Notes under the pieces: model-generated
Database searches by the model: none
The model's input: only the letters and a program-made list of their open reading frames with translations
Told to the model about the DNA's origin: nothing
Shown here: piece after piece, positions 10,765 to 22,240 of the stretch
Layout of the letters: each line of letters opens with the position of its first letter
How positions within the stretch are numbered: the first letter of the stretch is position 1
Origin: Rehmannia glutinosa
Lineage: Eukaryota; Streptophyta; Magnoliopsida; Lamiales; Orobanchaceae
Direction of reading: 5' to 3'
NCBI GenBank assembly: GCA_016081115.2
Contig: CM071936.1
Coordinates: 86,419,943 to 86,483,942, forward strand
Length of the DNA stretch: 64,000 bases
Program-made: the position numbers and the translations under genes

Positions 10765-12060
10765 CAAGGAGCAGTGAGTGCGAGAACCTGGTACATGGGC
10801 CGTGGTTGTTCCCGGACATATGACAAGAAACAAGAAAAATCTGTCAAAATTCAAAGAAGTTAAAGGAGCAAAAGTCATATTTGGAGGAAATGAAGCTCGG
10901 GTGAAATAAGAGGCATTGGATCCATCAAGAGGAGCGGATTAGAAATCACGGATGTTGCATATGTTGAAGGACTCAACTTCAACTTGCTAAGCATCGATCA
11001 ACTCAACGTGACAAGGGCTATAATGTTGGATTTAACATGGATATATGCCAAATCAAGGATCTTGAATCGAATGAAGTTGTGTTGCAAGGATGCGGACAAA
11101 AGAACATGTATGTAGTAGATTGGTCAACCGCTACACCCAAAGACTGTCTATTAGCAAAAAAGAGCACAATGAATCAAGTTGGGTACGTAGGGCACAAAAA
11201 CCGAGTCACCTAAATTTCAAAACGATTAACAAGCTTGCGAAGTAATCTTGTGGAAGGACTTCCGGACTCGATTATACAAGAAGGAGAGTATATGTGACGC
11301 ATGTCGAAGGGAAAACAGATCAAATCATCATTCAAAGAAAAGACACGCCCATCTTCAACAAGAATATTACATCTGCTACATATGGATCTATTTGGCCCAA
11401 AGTGGAACCAGCTAGCATAAGTGGAAAGAAATACACCTTGGTGGTAGTAGATGACTACTCAAGATATACATGGACTATATTCATGTGTAAGAAGAAAGAA
11501 ACTCTCTACGAAACTACCATAGGCGATGAAGAAAATTCAAAATGAAAAGAGCGAAACCATTATCAAAATAAGATCGATTGAGGAACCGAGTTTGTCAATG
11601 GGATAATAACTCGATATTGTATTGAAAATGGCATTAGTCATGAATTATCTGCGGCAAGGACTCCAAAGCGTAAATGGAGTTGCGAGAAAGAAGGAATAGA
11701 ACTCTCAAAGAAGCGGCAAGGACCATGTTAGGCTGACGGGGGTTACCAAAAAGATTTTGGGGGTGAAGCAATTAACACAACTTTCTACACTCAAAAGGAT
11801 GTATGATAAACAGAGGCGGTGACAAAGACTCCTATGAGATTTGGACAGGAAAAAACCAAATGTTGCATATTTTAGAATATTTGGATGTAAATGCTTCATC
11901 CATAACAATGGCAAAGACAATCTAAAGGCTTTCGATGCTAAAGGCGATGAAGGTATCTTCTTGGGATACTCAAATTGTGAAAGCAAAGCCTCTGAGTACT
12001 CAACAAAAGGACTATGGTTGCGGAGGAATCCATTCATGTGGTATTCCATGAGCCAAATGT
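10765..12060 (+). pseudogene. A1 protease and integrase remnant
   Basis: The protease region reads WYMGRGCS where copy A2 has WYMDSGCSRHMTG, so the catalytic aspartate of the DSG motif is lost. Downstream, shifted frames give SHLNFKTINKLA and RGKQIKSSFKEK-like pieces of the pre-integrase domain, then EPASISGKKYTLVVVDDYSR (about 11397-11460) of the integrase core with its second catalytic aspartate. 11841-12062 encodes NVAYFRIFGCKCFI and GIFLGYS, the usual end of copia integrase. At least five frame breaks. This region is deleted in A2. Confidence 0.75.
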
Positions 12061-13230
12061 AAATGGAGAAGATATTGAAGAGTCGGTGATAAGTGAATCA
12101 TCCAACCATCTGAAAAGAGTCCCTATCTTTGAAGTCGAAGCCGAATTATAAACTCGAGATGAAGATGAGATAGCCGAGTCTCATAAAATCTTTGGAAAAT
12201 TTGCGGCTAAGTGATTGCGAGAGAGCTGATCAAAGCAACACGCTACTAGACGATCAATCCGGCTAACTTACTTCAACTTTGATGTAAGATGGGTGAAAGA
12301 CCATCCACGAAACTTGTCATTGGAGATATAAGAGAAGGTGTCAAAACAAGATCGAACTCAACAAGAAGCTATGTTCATATGCTTTATCTCACAAATAGAG
12401 CCTAAAGATGTGTTACAAGCATTGGATGACACACCTTGGATTCAAGCTATGCAAGAAGAGTCAATCGAGTTTGAAAGAAATAAAGTATGGGAATTAGTTC
12501 AAAGACCCACCCATCAAAATGTTATTGGTACTAAATGGGTGTTCGAAACAAGATGAGCGAGGAGGGTTACGTGGTAAGAAACAAAAGCAAGACTAGTAGC
12601 CAAAGGATATTGCCAAGAAGAAGGAATAGATTTTGATGAAATATTTGCTCCTGTAGCAAGATTGGAAGCTATAAGGATGTTTCTTGCCTATACGACTCAC
12701 AAGAATTTCATTGTATATCGAGATGGATGTAAAGAGTGCATTCCTAAATGGTTTATTGGAAGAAGAAGTGTATGTTGAACAACCTCCGGGATTTGAGCGA
12801 GAAGACTCTTGGAGATAAGGTATACAAACTCAAGAAAGCTCGTATGGATTGAAACAGGGCACCCGAGCATGGTATGATACTTTGTCACAATTCCTAACGA
12901 GAATGGATTCACAAAAGAAAAAGTAGATAGAACACTTTTCGAAATTCAAGACAAGAAGAGTATCTTGCTTGTTCAAATATATGTGGATGACATCATTTTT
13001 GGATCCACAAACAAAGAGCTATGTGAAAATTTTTCAAACCTCATGCAAAGCAAATTTGAAATGAGCATGATGGGAGAGTGACATTCTTCCTTGGACTCCA
13101 AGTAAAACAGTGAAGGATGGAACCTTCATAAGTCAAACAAAATACACCGGAGATTTAATGAAGAAATTTGGTACGGAGGAGAAGTCTTCTGTGAAAATAC
13201 CAATGAATACATCGAGTCAAAATGGATATG
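12061..13230 (+). pseudogene. A1 reverse transcriptase remnant
   Basis: Broken copia RT with IEPKDVLQALDDTPW, NVIGTKWVF (12338-12556), then in other frames GYCQEEGIDFDE, FLNGLLEEEVYVEQPPGF and the catalytic box IYVDDIIFGST (12977-13008), followed by FLGLQVKQ-like sequence. Frame breaks match positions where A2 is intact, for example gagcgagaag at 12795 versus gagcagaag in A2. It cannot be translated as it stands. Confidence 0.8.
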
Positions 13231-13918
13231 GATGCGGATGGCAAGCACAGTAGATCAAACAAGATATAGAGCACTTATTGGATCATTGCTCTATCTCACG
13301 GCAAGCGAGCCGGACATCACCTTTGTTTTAGGTGTATGTGCGAGATTTCAATATGCTCCAAAAGAGAGCCATATGACAAAGACTAAGAGAATCTTGAGAT
13401 ACTTGAAAGGAAGCGAGTTGGCTTATAGTATCCAAAGGAAGGTGGATTCAAGCTAATTGGCTATTCGGACTACGATTATCTTTGGATCGACGAGTTGTCG
13501 ACAGAAAAGCACCTCGAGGCACATGTCAAATGCTTTGAAACAGTGATTTCTGGTTTAGCAAGAAGCAAAATTCAAGTAGCCACCTCTACAACAAGGAATA
13601 CATAGTTGCGGGCAACTTGTTGTGCCCAAGTCCTATGGATGAGACAAAGCAAAGAGACTATGAAGTTGAAGAAAAGGAAATTCCAATCATGTGTGATAAC
13701 ACAAGTGCAATTGCAATCACTCGAGAATCTGTGTTGCACTCAAGAACAAAGCATATCGATGTCGGATATCACTTCATAAGAGATCATGTTGAAAAGAAGG
13801 ACATCATATTGTAATATATCTCAACTCGATAAACAGGTTGGTGACATATTCACAAAACCATTATGTGAGTCAAGATTTGAAGAACTCAAGCAAGAGTTAG
13901 GGTTAATCGGTGAGTGAC
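13231..13918 (+). pseudogene. A1 RNase H remnant and end of pol
   Basis: DQTRYRALIGSLLYLTA and PDITFVLGVCARFQ (13232-13456), then IPIMCDNTSAIAIT, HSRTKHIDVGYHFIRDHV (13617-13814) and, one frame away, VGDIFTKPLCESRFEEL near 13836-13890, where copia polyproteins carry ADIFTKPL. Pol ends at the TGA near 13915. Confidence 0.8.
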
Positions 13919-14463
13919 ACTCGAAGACTCAAAGAAAAGAAATGGAACACAAAAAGAGAAAAAGGATGAATTCTCAAAATCGGCTAAATGAATCACCATG
14001 TCGGAGACAACTGACTATCTAGAATTAGTGGTGAGTCACCGAGAGAAGCGTGACGAGAAGAGTTAAATCGGCTAAGGGATAAGTTTGTCATTTATGAGCA
14101 AAGTGACAAAAACGCATCGTTTTTACTAAGCGGGAATGTTTTTAAGAATAGCGTCGATAATGATGATGATGTGTACAGACAAAAGCGCATACCAAGCTTG
14201 ATTGGATATAAATGTTGCCGCATTAAATTCGAGACATTAAATGCTAATCGGCGTGCAAAATCTAAGCCGTTGATTTCGATCACATTTCAAAAACCACCCG
14301 CACGTCCTTTCGAAACCATACTTAACCCATTTTCGTCTGCATTTTCTCTCACATATCACCAAAACGGTTCATTTCTATCTCGAAAACAAAGGCAAAACTC
14401 TCTCAAAACCCTCTCGATATTCAAATCAAATTTCTAAGTTTCTTTTCGGTGAAACCCCGAAAA
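13919..14463 (+). other. Spacer between pol and the accessory coding region of A1
   Basis: No coding sequence. It contains the likely 5' leader of the accessory region, ending just before the ATG at 14464. The matching spacer in A2 is 53099-53700. Confidence 0.5.
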
Positions 14464-16046
14464 ATGGCATCAACCTATGATTTTGTCAAGCTAGGAAAGC
14501 AAATCCACACAGGGTCGATCGTGGATTTCGAGGCATGGTCAAACAGGGTCCGATGACGTCCTCATAAAGAAAATCGCCAAAAGCTCGAAACGCGTCGGTG
14601 AAACCATTTCGACGATGGAGTTTTCGATGACCTATGTGGAAGAGGTCGCACGTTCTCGTGAACGCGAGATTCACGATGAAGGGATAAAGTCATCTGTTCA
14701 CGGAAAGAAGTTCACCATCTCTCGCCAGGATTTGGTGAACATCGCTCACTACCGGATGGCGGGAGCATCGAAAATCAACGAAGGCGATGTAGACACTGGC
14801 TCTTTGCACGGAGGAAGTAGCCAAATCCGACTATCTTTGATAAAATAGTCTACCGACAAACAAGAGGTCTGGCTGAAGGAGGATTACCACAAGGCATTGG
14901 ACATAGTTGCCAAATGCATAGACATCAAATTTGGCGACTTTGACCAATCACAAAAGCAAAGTTGATCGTAATGGCTGCGATCATTGAAGAAAGGAAAATA
15001 AATCAAATTTGAGTTTGTCTACGCAGACTATGCCGTAATGTAGGGAACAAATCCTTCAAGGAAGATGGTGCATTTGGAGGATCCCTAGGATATGGCCTGG
15101 TGATTGGCCGGTGATGGAGGTGAAAGGAGTCCTCTTAGACATGGAAAGGCGTTCCATGTAAACAAAAGGATGTTGAGATCAAACCTCTCGGCGCCTGAGA
15201 AGAGAGCCTACACCAAGAGAGGCGACACGAGTGAGGGGGAATCGGTGACCACAAGATACGATGTTTCCTCTCCACCAAAGAAGAAAGTCACTGCCCCTGC
15301 GGCTAAGAGAATCTAAGCTTTGCCCTACTTGTTGCTAAGAAGAAGATGTTGCTCTGCGGCAAAGAAAAAAAACAAGCTCACACTCCTGCGGCCGGCAGTC
15401 ACACTGCCCCGCCCGGCCGTGTCTCTGCCCCAACAAGAATGGTCGAAAAGGACTCTCAACTACCTTCTCCGATTGTCAAAAAGAGGAGAACGATAAGCAA
15501 GACGGCCGACTCCTCAAAAGAAAACACCAAAGCCACGGCCCCGCCGCCCAAGACTCGGAAGAAACTCTCTTTGAACCGAAATCCCTCCGGTACAAACTAG
15601 GAGACGAAGAAGAATCATCGAGGCACTCCGAGCTTGAGAAACCGTCCTCGAGTCGACCACTCACCGGGAGCAGAATCTGGAGAAGCTGGCTGGAGAAGTA
15701 GAGTCTCGGATATTATAGATGAAAGCGCTAAGTCTGTGAAGGCGATCAACGAGGTAAATGGCGAAGACACAACCACGTGTAGTTCGCACAACCGAGACAC
15801 AAGAAGAAGGCGATAGAGATGATAGTGATGTGATGATCCTATCCCCACCTTACCCAGACATCCAAAATCATTTGCGAGAGTGGAGAAAGTGGAAATTGAG
15901 TCGATCAAGGGCAGTTCCAACGGCTGAATTTATAGAAGAGGAAGAGGAATCTGAACTTCCTTGGACGACCTCGTGATCTCGGACTAGATGAAGAAAATCG
16001 CAAAGATATCTTGCGGATCTTCAGGATAAGGAGAAGGAGAGACAGG
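14464..16046 (+). pseudogene. Accessory post-pol ORF of A1, N-terminal part
   Basis: Starts MASTYDFVKLGKQIHTG, as in A2 (minus strand from 53098). Later frames hold MTYVEEVA, HDEGIKSSVHGK (near 14615-14705), a lysine/proline/alanine-rich stretch (15104-15600) and the block SPPYPDIQN followed by LREWRKWKLS (about 15840-15900), conserved in A2. It then runs into the Ty3-type solo LTR and resumes at 17735. SIRE-type elements often carry an env-like gene here, but I see no signal peptide or membrane segment, so I leave the function open. Many frame breaks. Confidence 0.5.
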
Positions 16047-17734
16047 TGATAAGGGTCTTTTTATGCATGTTTTATGTGTATATTTGAGTAGAATTCGAGT
16101 TATTTTATTGTTAATTTTGTAAATTTTTGATTGTACATAGTTCATATTACTCCGAGGTGATTTTATTGATGTAGATTGACCATTCGGGGCTAATTTTGGT
16201 GAATTTCGGACCATGGATTCATGTCAAAACATACCGGGAGTTTAAGGAGGCAAAAACGCTCGAAATTCCAAGCCAAACGCGTCATTTCGGGCCTTTTTGG
16301 TCCAACACGGGCAGGGGTGTCGGGCAACACGGCCGTGTTCACGGGAGCCAAAAACTCGAAATTTTTGCACAAAAGCCCTCCGACACGGCCAGGCCGTGTT
16401 CCCAACACTGGTGTCGGAGACGCGCCTGGCCGTGTTGGGAAGCACGGCCATGTCATGTCCGAGTCCCTGTGTGATAAAAACAAGACGGCCGGCCGTTAAA
16501 GGCGACTGGGCGTGTCCGGACCTCTTTTGCAACTTTTCTTTGCGGAATTTGGGAAAACTCACCAACCAACCCATTTTGGCCATATTTGCACACTTTTAAC
16601 ACCCTATTTTGCTGAAACATGTCTCCATGTACCCTCCTCATCACTTGAATACAAGAATTCACCAACCAACAAGGAAATTGAGGGTGATTGTTTAATAAAA
16701 GAGAAATCTATCAATGTATTGGTTGCTATAAAAGCCAAGGGTTGAAATTGGGAGATTCATTCATTAGATACTCGGAAATATTCATTGTAGTCATTTCATT
16801 AAGTAGAATTGGGATCAAGGGTCTTGGAGGAGAAAGCTTGGGGCAATATTGGAGAAGAAGGCTTGGAGCAACATCATCAATCAAGAAAGAAGTCAATTGA
16901 GATTTTGAGAAAGATAAGTACACCATGTCTACAATACTTAAATCTTCTTGTGTAATTTATTCTTTGGTCAAAATCATGTGTAGCTAAACTCCTAGTGTTT
17001 GAATGTAATGAACTCTAGAATGGATTTGTGATTAAGGTGTGTATGTTTTTAATAAAATCTTCATATTTTGTGTGATTCACCTATATTATGCTTCGTTCAT
17101 TCGAATTGATATATGCGCAATATTGATTTGAAGTTTATTTTTCATCCGGGAAATCGAGAGATTCATGGTGAAATAGAACCTATATAAGTGAAAAGAGTTG
17201 CATGCAATCCTAGATATAGGGCGACATAAATCTTCCTGGATTAGGGTCAAACCTAATATGGGAATTCACAAATCGTTATAATCTTTGTCTTGGGGGTTTT
17301 AACTAGAAAGAGATTTGATTAATCAACTTGAGATTAGAAGCTTTTCGCCTTGAGAAAGGTTTAACTTAAATTGGGAATTTCTACGGTCCACAAGACATGA
17401 GATTTTATTAAAAGAGGCTGATTTTTGCTTAAGGGCTTACGGTTGTATTTTTAACTTGTCAAATCACAAAAACATTCTAGAGGATTTACATTCAAACACA
17501 TTTCTATCTCTTGATTTCTTATTTTACAAATCTTCCTTTATTTTTACAATTTATAATTTGTTTTCCTTTTTTTTATCAAACAAAAACTCGAAAATTGTTA
17601 GATTAAATAACAAAAAGACGGTAATTATTAGTACTTACAATCCTCGTGGGAATGACACTCGGTACTCAATAATCTATACTATAAAACGATAGGTGCACTT
17701 GCCTACGGTTTTAAAGGTAGCTTTTGAGCCATCA
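16047..17734 (+). mobile_element. Ty3-type solo LTR inside A1
   Basis: Starts tgataagggtc and ends gagccatca. The A1 sequence on its two sides joins into one alignment with A2 (agaaggagagacagg before, acgagcgagag...gagaaggcc after; A2 51450-51540). It contains the repeated acacggcc(gtgt) motifs and the late ...cgtgggaatgacactcggtac... sequence known from Ty3/gypsy LTRs of plants. No internal region remains. The expected 5-bp target duplication is not clean (acagg versus acgag). The overlapping open frames at 16190-16600 come from the GC-rich palindromic repeats and are not genes. Confidence 0.7.
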
Positions 17735-20010
17735 ACGAGCGAGAGGAAGGCGAGGCACGTGAGAAGGCCATGATCTCCGCCCTATCACCGGCACCACGAG
17801 AACACACACATCATCTCTTTGATGTCTTATCGGTGATGATGAGGATGACTGACCTGCTGGCTTTGCCCACGAGAAGAGTTGCAAATGCGGCAAGCAATTC
17901 ATGAATCGAGAATTCTTCATGAGAAAAGCATGATGGAGGGACCAGGAGAGTCCTCCAAAACACAAAACTAGAAATCGATCCAATGGGAGTAGTGCGGCAA
18001 ATCGCCACCGTTGTTCTTGCCACCACTTTCCCGGCTCACTCGGAAGAAGGATTTAAGGGAACTGGCGATGAAAGCGGGTTAGTGGGGACCCCGATCGAGC
18101 CAACCCCTAATAAAGGTGTCTTACCACCTGATAGCTAAACACTCAATAGAAACAGTGGGAGTTTGGAGACGAGTGACCCCATTCCTAGTCACTCGGTGAT
18201 GCGCCCGGTGGGAAACTCCCTCCGCGCAAGGTCGGAGGATGTTGCGAGATGACTCCACAACGAATCTAGGAGGCGAAGTGGAGAAAGTACAAACACAAAA
18301 TACACAAAGACATGTTGCCATCAACGAAGCTCGATTGTTGAGGCTCGTCTCGGTGAGAGTGCCAAGCTACTACGAAGGCTAATAGTAATGACGCCTGGCG
18401 ATGCGGTCGAGGCACGAGGAAGGAATGTACAGGAGTTAACACTGCAGGCGATGAAAGTGCAATCCATGGGGTTGAGACTCCAATGGATGCCACCACGAAA
18501 GACCCTAAGGCAGGTGACCTTTGTCGAAAGGGAGGTCGAGCCTCATTGCGATTAAGATCTGCGGGGAGGTAATGAAGGCCAACGGGGAGGTTGAGACTTC
18601 ACTGGGGTAAAGAAGGCAAGTAGAGAACACATTGAGCACATGCATGAAGCTCACACTTTGAGATAAAGGCTGCTGCGTGAGCAAAATAAGAGTGATCTCC
18701 AGTATGGAAGAAAACATGGATAGAAAATTCGCCTTCTCATGGCCGAGATGAAGCTAATTTCGGCGAGTCCAACGCTACTCGCTCGAATTTCGTGCCGCAT
18801 ACTCGCAAGACTCGGCGAGAACTCAACTATCGGCGAGCTCGACTTCACGCGCAAGATATGTTTCCAGGGTTCCTCTCTCCTTTGATGATGCCAAAAAGGG
18901 GAAGAGGAATACTTTAAAGCGCTAAAGAGATCCTCAAGTGAAAAGGAGGGAAAGCATTGTGAAGGGAAAGACAAGTGAGGAAGTTACAAGGAAAAAGAAA
19001 GGAAAGTCGGTTGAGGGGAAGGATCGAAAGATATGACATTGATGATTGCACAAACCCCCAACAAGGTCTTGTCACACTGATATTATCGGACAAACTCCAG
19101 TGACTCTGCCACTCCAACACTTTGCTATATCTATGGGCGAAAAGAGAAAGACAATTGAAGCGGGGATGGAGGAAGTGGAAGGAAGAATGGATGCCCGAGT
19201 TATGAATATCTTGAAACAACATGGAGGCATTCCGGTGAAGCGAGAGAGACACTTATGCCATCTTAGATGCGGGAGGCGAGCGAGATCGGTTGATGAATTT
19301 AAACGCTCGCATCTCGAAGGATACTTTGCAAACATGTCCATGGCTCAAGCTTGGGACTTGTCTTGGGAAAAGGGTCTCACGCTATGTGAAGAAGGCGACG
19401 AGGCAATAGACTCACCGACAGGTCACTCTGCTTTGGTCACTCCGCTAGTCACTCACCGGGAAAGAAGACCCCCAGACAATACACGCCCGAGGAGGAAGAG
19501 GAAGAAGCGATGGTGGAGGAAGAGGTTTGGACCTAGGCCTCGCCCAAAAACATTGAGTACATAGATCCGAGGCAAGAAAGGAGGGATCTCTTGGGCTGGT
19601 CTTGACCAAGTAGCCAATCAAAGTGGCTAAAAACAATCTTTGAGTATGTGAAAAGAATAGAAGAAGAAAATAAGAGACAAACTCAGCTATGGGAGGAAAG
19701 ACAAGAGAGATTAAGAAGAGATGAAGGCTGCCGGAAGGCTTATGAAAAGAAGAAGAAGAAGAAGAAGAAGAAGATGAGAAAAAGAGAAGAAGACCGAGAA
19801 GATGACAGAATCAAGAAGATGAAAGAAGGAGGCGTGAAGGAGATGAAGTGTTGTTGTCCACCTCTTCATGTATTTTACTATGTAAATACATACTATGTAA
19901 GTCTTCTCGCAATAAAGTCAGAATTCTCTATCTTTTGTGTAGACAAATGTTTGCTCACGATACACCTTGTAAACGATTGTGTAAAAGAACAAGAATGTTA
20001 TGATCAATAA
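17735..20010 (+). pseudogene. Accessory post-pol ORF of A1, C-terminal part
   Basis: Continues the accessory region after the solo LTR. 19046-19564 (172 codons) contains QTPVTLPLQHF, MGEKRKTIEAGMEEVEGRMD and ARVMNILKQHGGIP, matching A2 49322-48879, then AQAWDLSWEKGL and an arginine/lysine-rich end. 19648-19860 reads EEENKRQTQLWEERQERLRR and then a long lysine tract from a (GAA)n run, a charged coiled coil matching A2 48766-48530. Between 17735 and 19040 only short pieces can be followed. Basic, coiled-coil-rich protein of unknown role. Confidence 0.5.
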
Positions 20011-20102
20011 AAGGATTGATTAACGCATACATTCTATGTGAATGCACTATCTGTATGTATCTTTGCTATTTACATTTTGAATGTTTTAAGTTTTGGCATC
20101 AT

Positions 20103-20117
20103 CAAAAAGGGGGAAAT
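20103..20117 (+). promoter_or_regulatory. Polypurine tract of A1
   Basis: aaaaagggggaaatt lies directly before the 3' LTR, the expected site for plus-strand priming. The reverse complement occurs in A2 at 48225-48238. Confidence 0.85.
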
Positions 20118-21685
20118 TGTTGGGAAATTTATTGTTTAGATTTTGATGAATGCCATGTAAAACTTAGAATAGGAAGTTGGCACCCCATTCTTTGTTGTAA
20201 ACCGCATTGTAATAAATAGGGCTGGTCAAGTGAGTTAAGTCGGCTATGCCCAAACAAGCAAGAAGACAAACTGGAGACTAGAAGGAAGACTCATTTGCAA
20301 GACAATTGAGTATGGCAAAGAAGAGAAAGCACGGGAACTCGATCGAAGGAGCGGTGAGATGTAGGCGAGTGGAGTATCGGTCAAGTCAACTCAAGATAAG
20401 CCAAGTCTCAAGTTGAAGTGACGGAAGAGTCATCCATGATTGGAAGGCGACTCTAAGTCACCTGGGAAAGCAAGAAAATGCGGTCAAGTCGAGATAATCG
20501 AAAAGATCCGTTGCACGAAAATCAAGAGAATTACTTAAACAAGTAATATCTCCATGCTACCTTTCTCGAAGTGCTCGATCCCAGAAGCGTGCAAAAGGAA
20601 TAAACCAATGGGAAGCACTACACCGTGTCGAACTACGAAAAGTGAAGAACAATTCATACGAGGAAATGGCAATTCCAAGGACTGCAACAAGACAAGCCAA
20701 CGACCACAAGTGACTTTCAAAAATAAGCTATCTCTTCAACGGGCGATTTTTGAAAGATCACTATAAAAGGCTGAGGAATAACTCTGAGAAAAAAAATACA
20801 CGAAGGTTACCTTGACCATCGAGAATTGAATACAAGCAAGAAAGAAACATTTTGTAACTGAAATATTCTCAAGTTATTAAACGCTCAATCCTCAAGCTAC
20901 ATTACGAAGAACATCAATCCAACACTCACTGTGAAGGAAAGATAACTTCAATCGGTTGAAGAGAAATTGCTTGAAGAATAAAGGGGTCTACATTCCACGA
21001 AGGATTGTAGGAAGGTTCAAGGTCGAACCAAGTCTTGAGCTTTTGGAGGGCTTCGTGATCAAATCCAAAGAGCTTGAGCAAGTGGGCTGTAGTAGCAAAG
21101 CGCCCATGTGAAGAAAGGCGAGTCGTCTGAAGCCGGTGAGTGACCAAGGCATCTCAGGAGGTGAGTCCCGAAAGGATCAAGTCACCGTGTGTGATCAAGA
21201 CTTGTATCTCTGGTACCACTTTGTATCTTGATCAATACCTAGTGGATTCCTCCGGAGTTGGAGAAGAGAGGTAGAAGAAGAATTACCCCATCTTGAACCT
21301 CTATAAAAATTTATCGTGTCATTTACATTTCAAAGACTTTAATTCTGCATCATATTTGTTTAATTCTGCGACATATTTGCTATCCATTAGATAATTTCTA
21401 AGTACTAAATCAAGCTTTAAATATCTACTAAACCAAACTTAAGGGTGTTAAGTCTTCCGTGAAAACAAACCACGGTTGAGCTAATTCGATCTTAACAATT
21501 GAGTTATTCTATCAACGGCTCGATCAGTCTTTGAGTGACTAACTCTCTTGATTAACTAAATTGGATGTCCACCTAGGACACGGTGTGTAGTATCAACTCT
21601 GAACTTTTAAAAGGACTAAATCGAAAATTTGGTAAGGTTTATTCAACCCCCCTTCTAAACCTTACACTCACACCCCTTGGGACCT

Positions 21686-21688
<3 letters not shown>
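20118..21688 (+). repeat. 3' LTR of copia A1
   Basis: tgttgggaaattt ... gggacctaca. It aligns along its full length with 6750-8312. Differences are mostly short indels, often at CAG/CTG triplets (for example gtcaagtgagttaagtcgg here versus gtcaagctgagttaagtcag at 6857). Confidence 0.9.
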
Positions 21689-21726
<38 letters not shown>

Positions 21727-21937
21727 AGAGAGAGGAGAGATCAATTTGATAAATGAAATTAACATAGATTGTGTTTCAAAGTTATGTAATCTTCATTCCG
21801 TAATCACACACATATATAGCTAAAAAGTTCAACTATTACACATCTGAATCAATAATTAAACTTGTGAACTCATGCTAAAGTCCACATCTACTCCATGACA
21901 ATTTGTCATACATACTCCATGATAATTTGTCATAACA
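21689..21937 (-). repeat. Element B 3' LTR, inner part
   Basis: Starts with (TA)n (21689-21724), then gagagaggagagatcaatttg through to tttgtcataaca, matching 26155-26398. This is the continuation of 2284-2365. Confidence 0.85.
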
Positions 21938-21949
21938 CTCCCCCTTGGA
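21938..21949 (-). promoter_or_regulatory. Polypurine tract of element B
   Basis: The reverse complement reads ccaagggggag directly before tgttatgac, the inner edge of the 3' LTR. Confidence 0.75.
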
Positions 21950-22039
21950 CATAGCATTGTTGTATGTTGGATGAATATATCTCGTTAAAAACCTCAAGTT
22001 GAAAAATCCTATGGAAAAAATCGGACATAAGGGAAAAAG

Positions 22040-22240
22040 AGTATACATTCTCAAATCCATGTCTTGTACATAAGCTGTCTCGTTAAAAACCTTGTGGACA
22101 ACCATACTGATAATGAAACATGATTTTATCCATAACAGGTGTATATGCAAATACCCACTTGTATCCAATACTAATAATGAAACATGATTTTATCCTCGTA
22201 GACAACCATACTGATAATGAAATATGATTTTGAACAAATA
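22040..22240 (-). repeat. Short local repeats around the B deletion end
   Basis: Three copies of a roughly 40-bp unit containing atactgataatgaaacatgattttatcc (about 22105, 22170 and 22207), plus two copies of tcgttaaaaacct (21982, 22080). These lie where RT and RNase H should be. Confidence 0.6.

Larger units (their letters stand above)
6750..21688 (+). mobile_element. SIRE/Maximus-like Ty1/copia element A1, full length, decayed
   Basis: Two LTRs of 1563 and 1571 bp, a primer site directly after the 5' LTR and a purine tract directly before the 3' LTR. In between, gag, protease, integrase, RT and RNase H appear in copia order, followed by about 6 kb of post-pol sequence. The total is 14.9 kb, large for copia but usual for the SIRE/Maximus lineage, as are the long LTRs, the YVDDIIFGST motif and the extra coding region. 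It is inserted in the (TA)n of element B's LTR and is itself interrupted by a Ty3-type solo LTR at 16047-17734. All genes carry several frame breaks. Confidence 0.85.

Noticed and set aside
16190..16665. Cluster of six overlapping frames of 70-113 codons on both strands
   Set aside because: They fall in the GC-rich palindromic block of a Ty3-type LTR and have no recognisable protein features.
14464..20010. Calling the accessory region an envelope gene
   Set aside because: Position fits the env-like genes of SIRE elements, but no signal peptide or membrane segment is visible in either copy.
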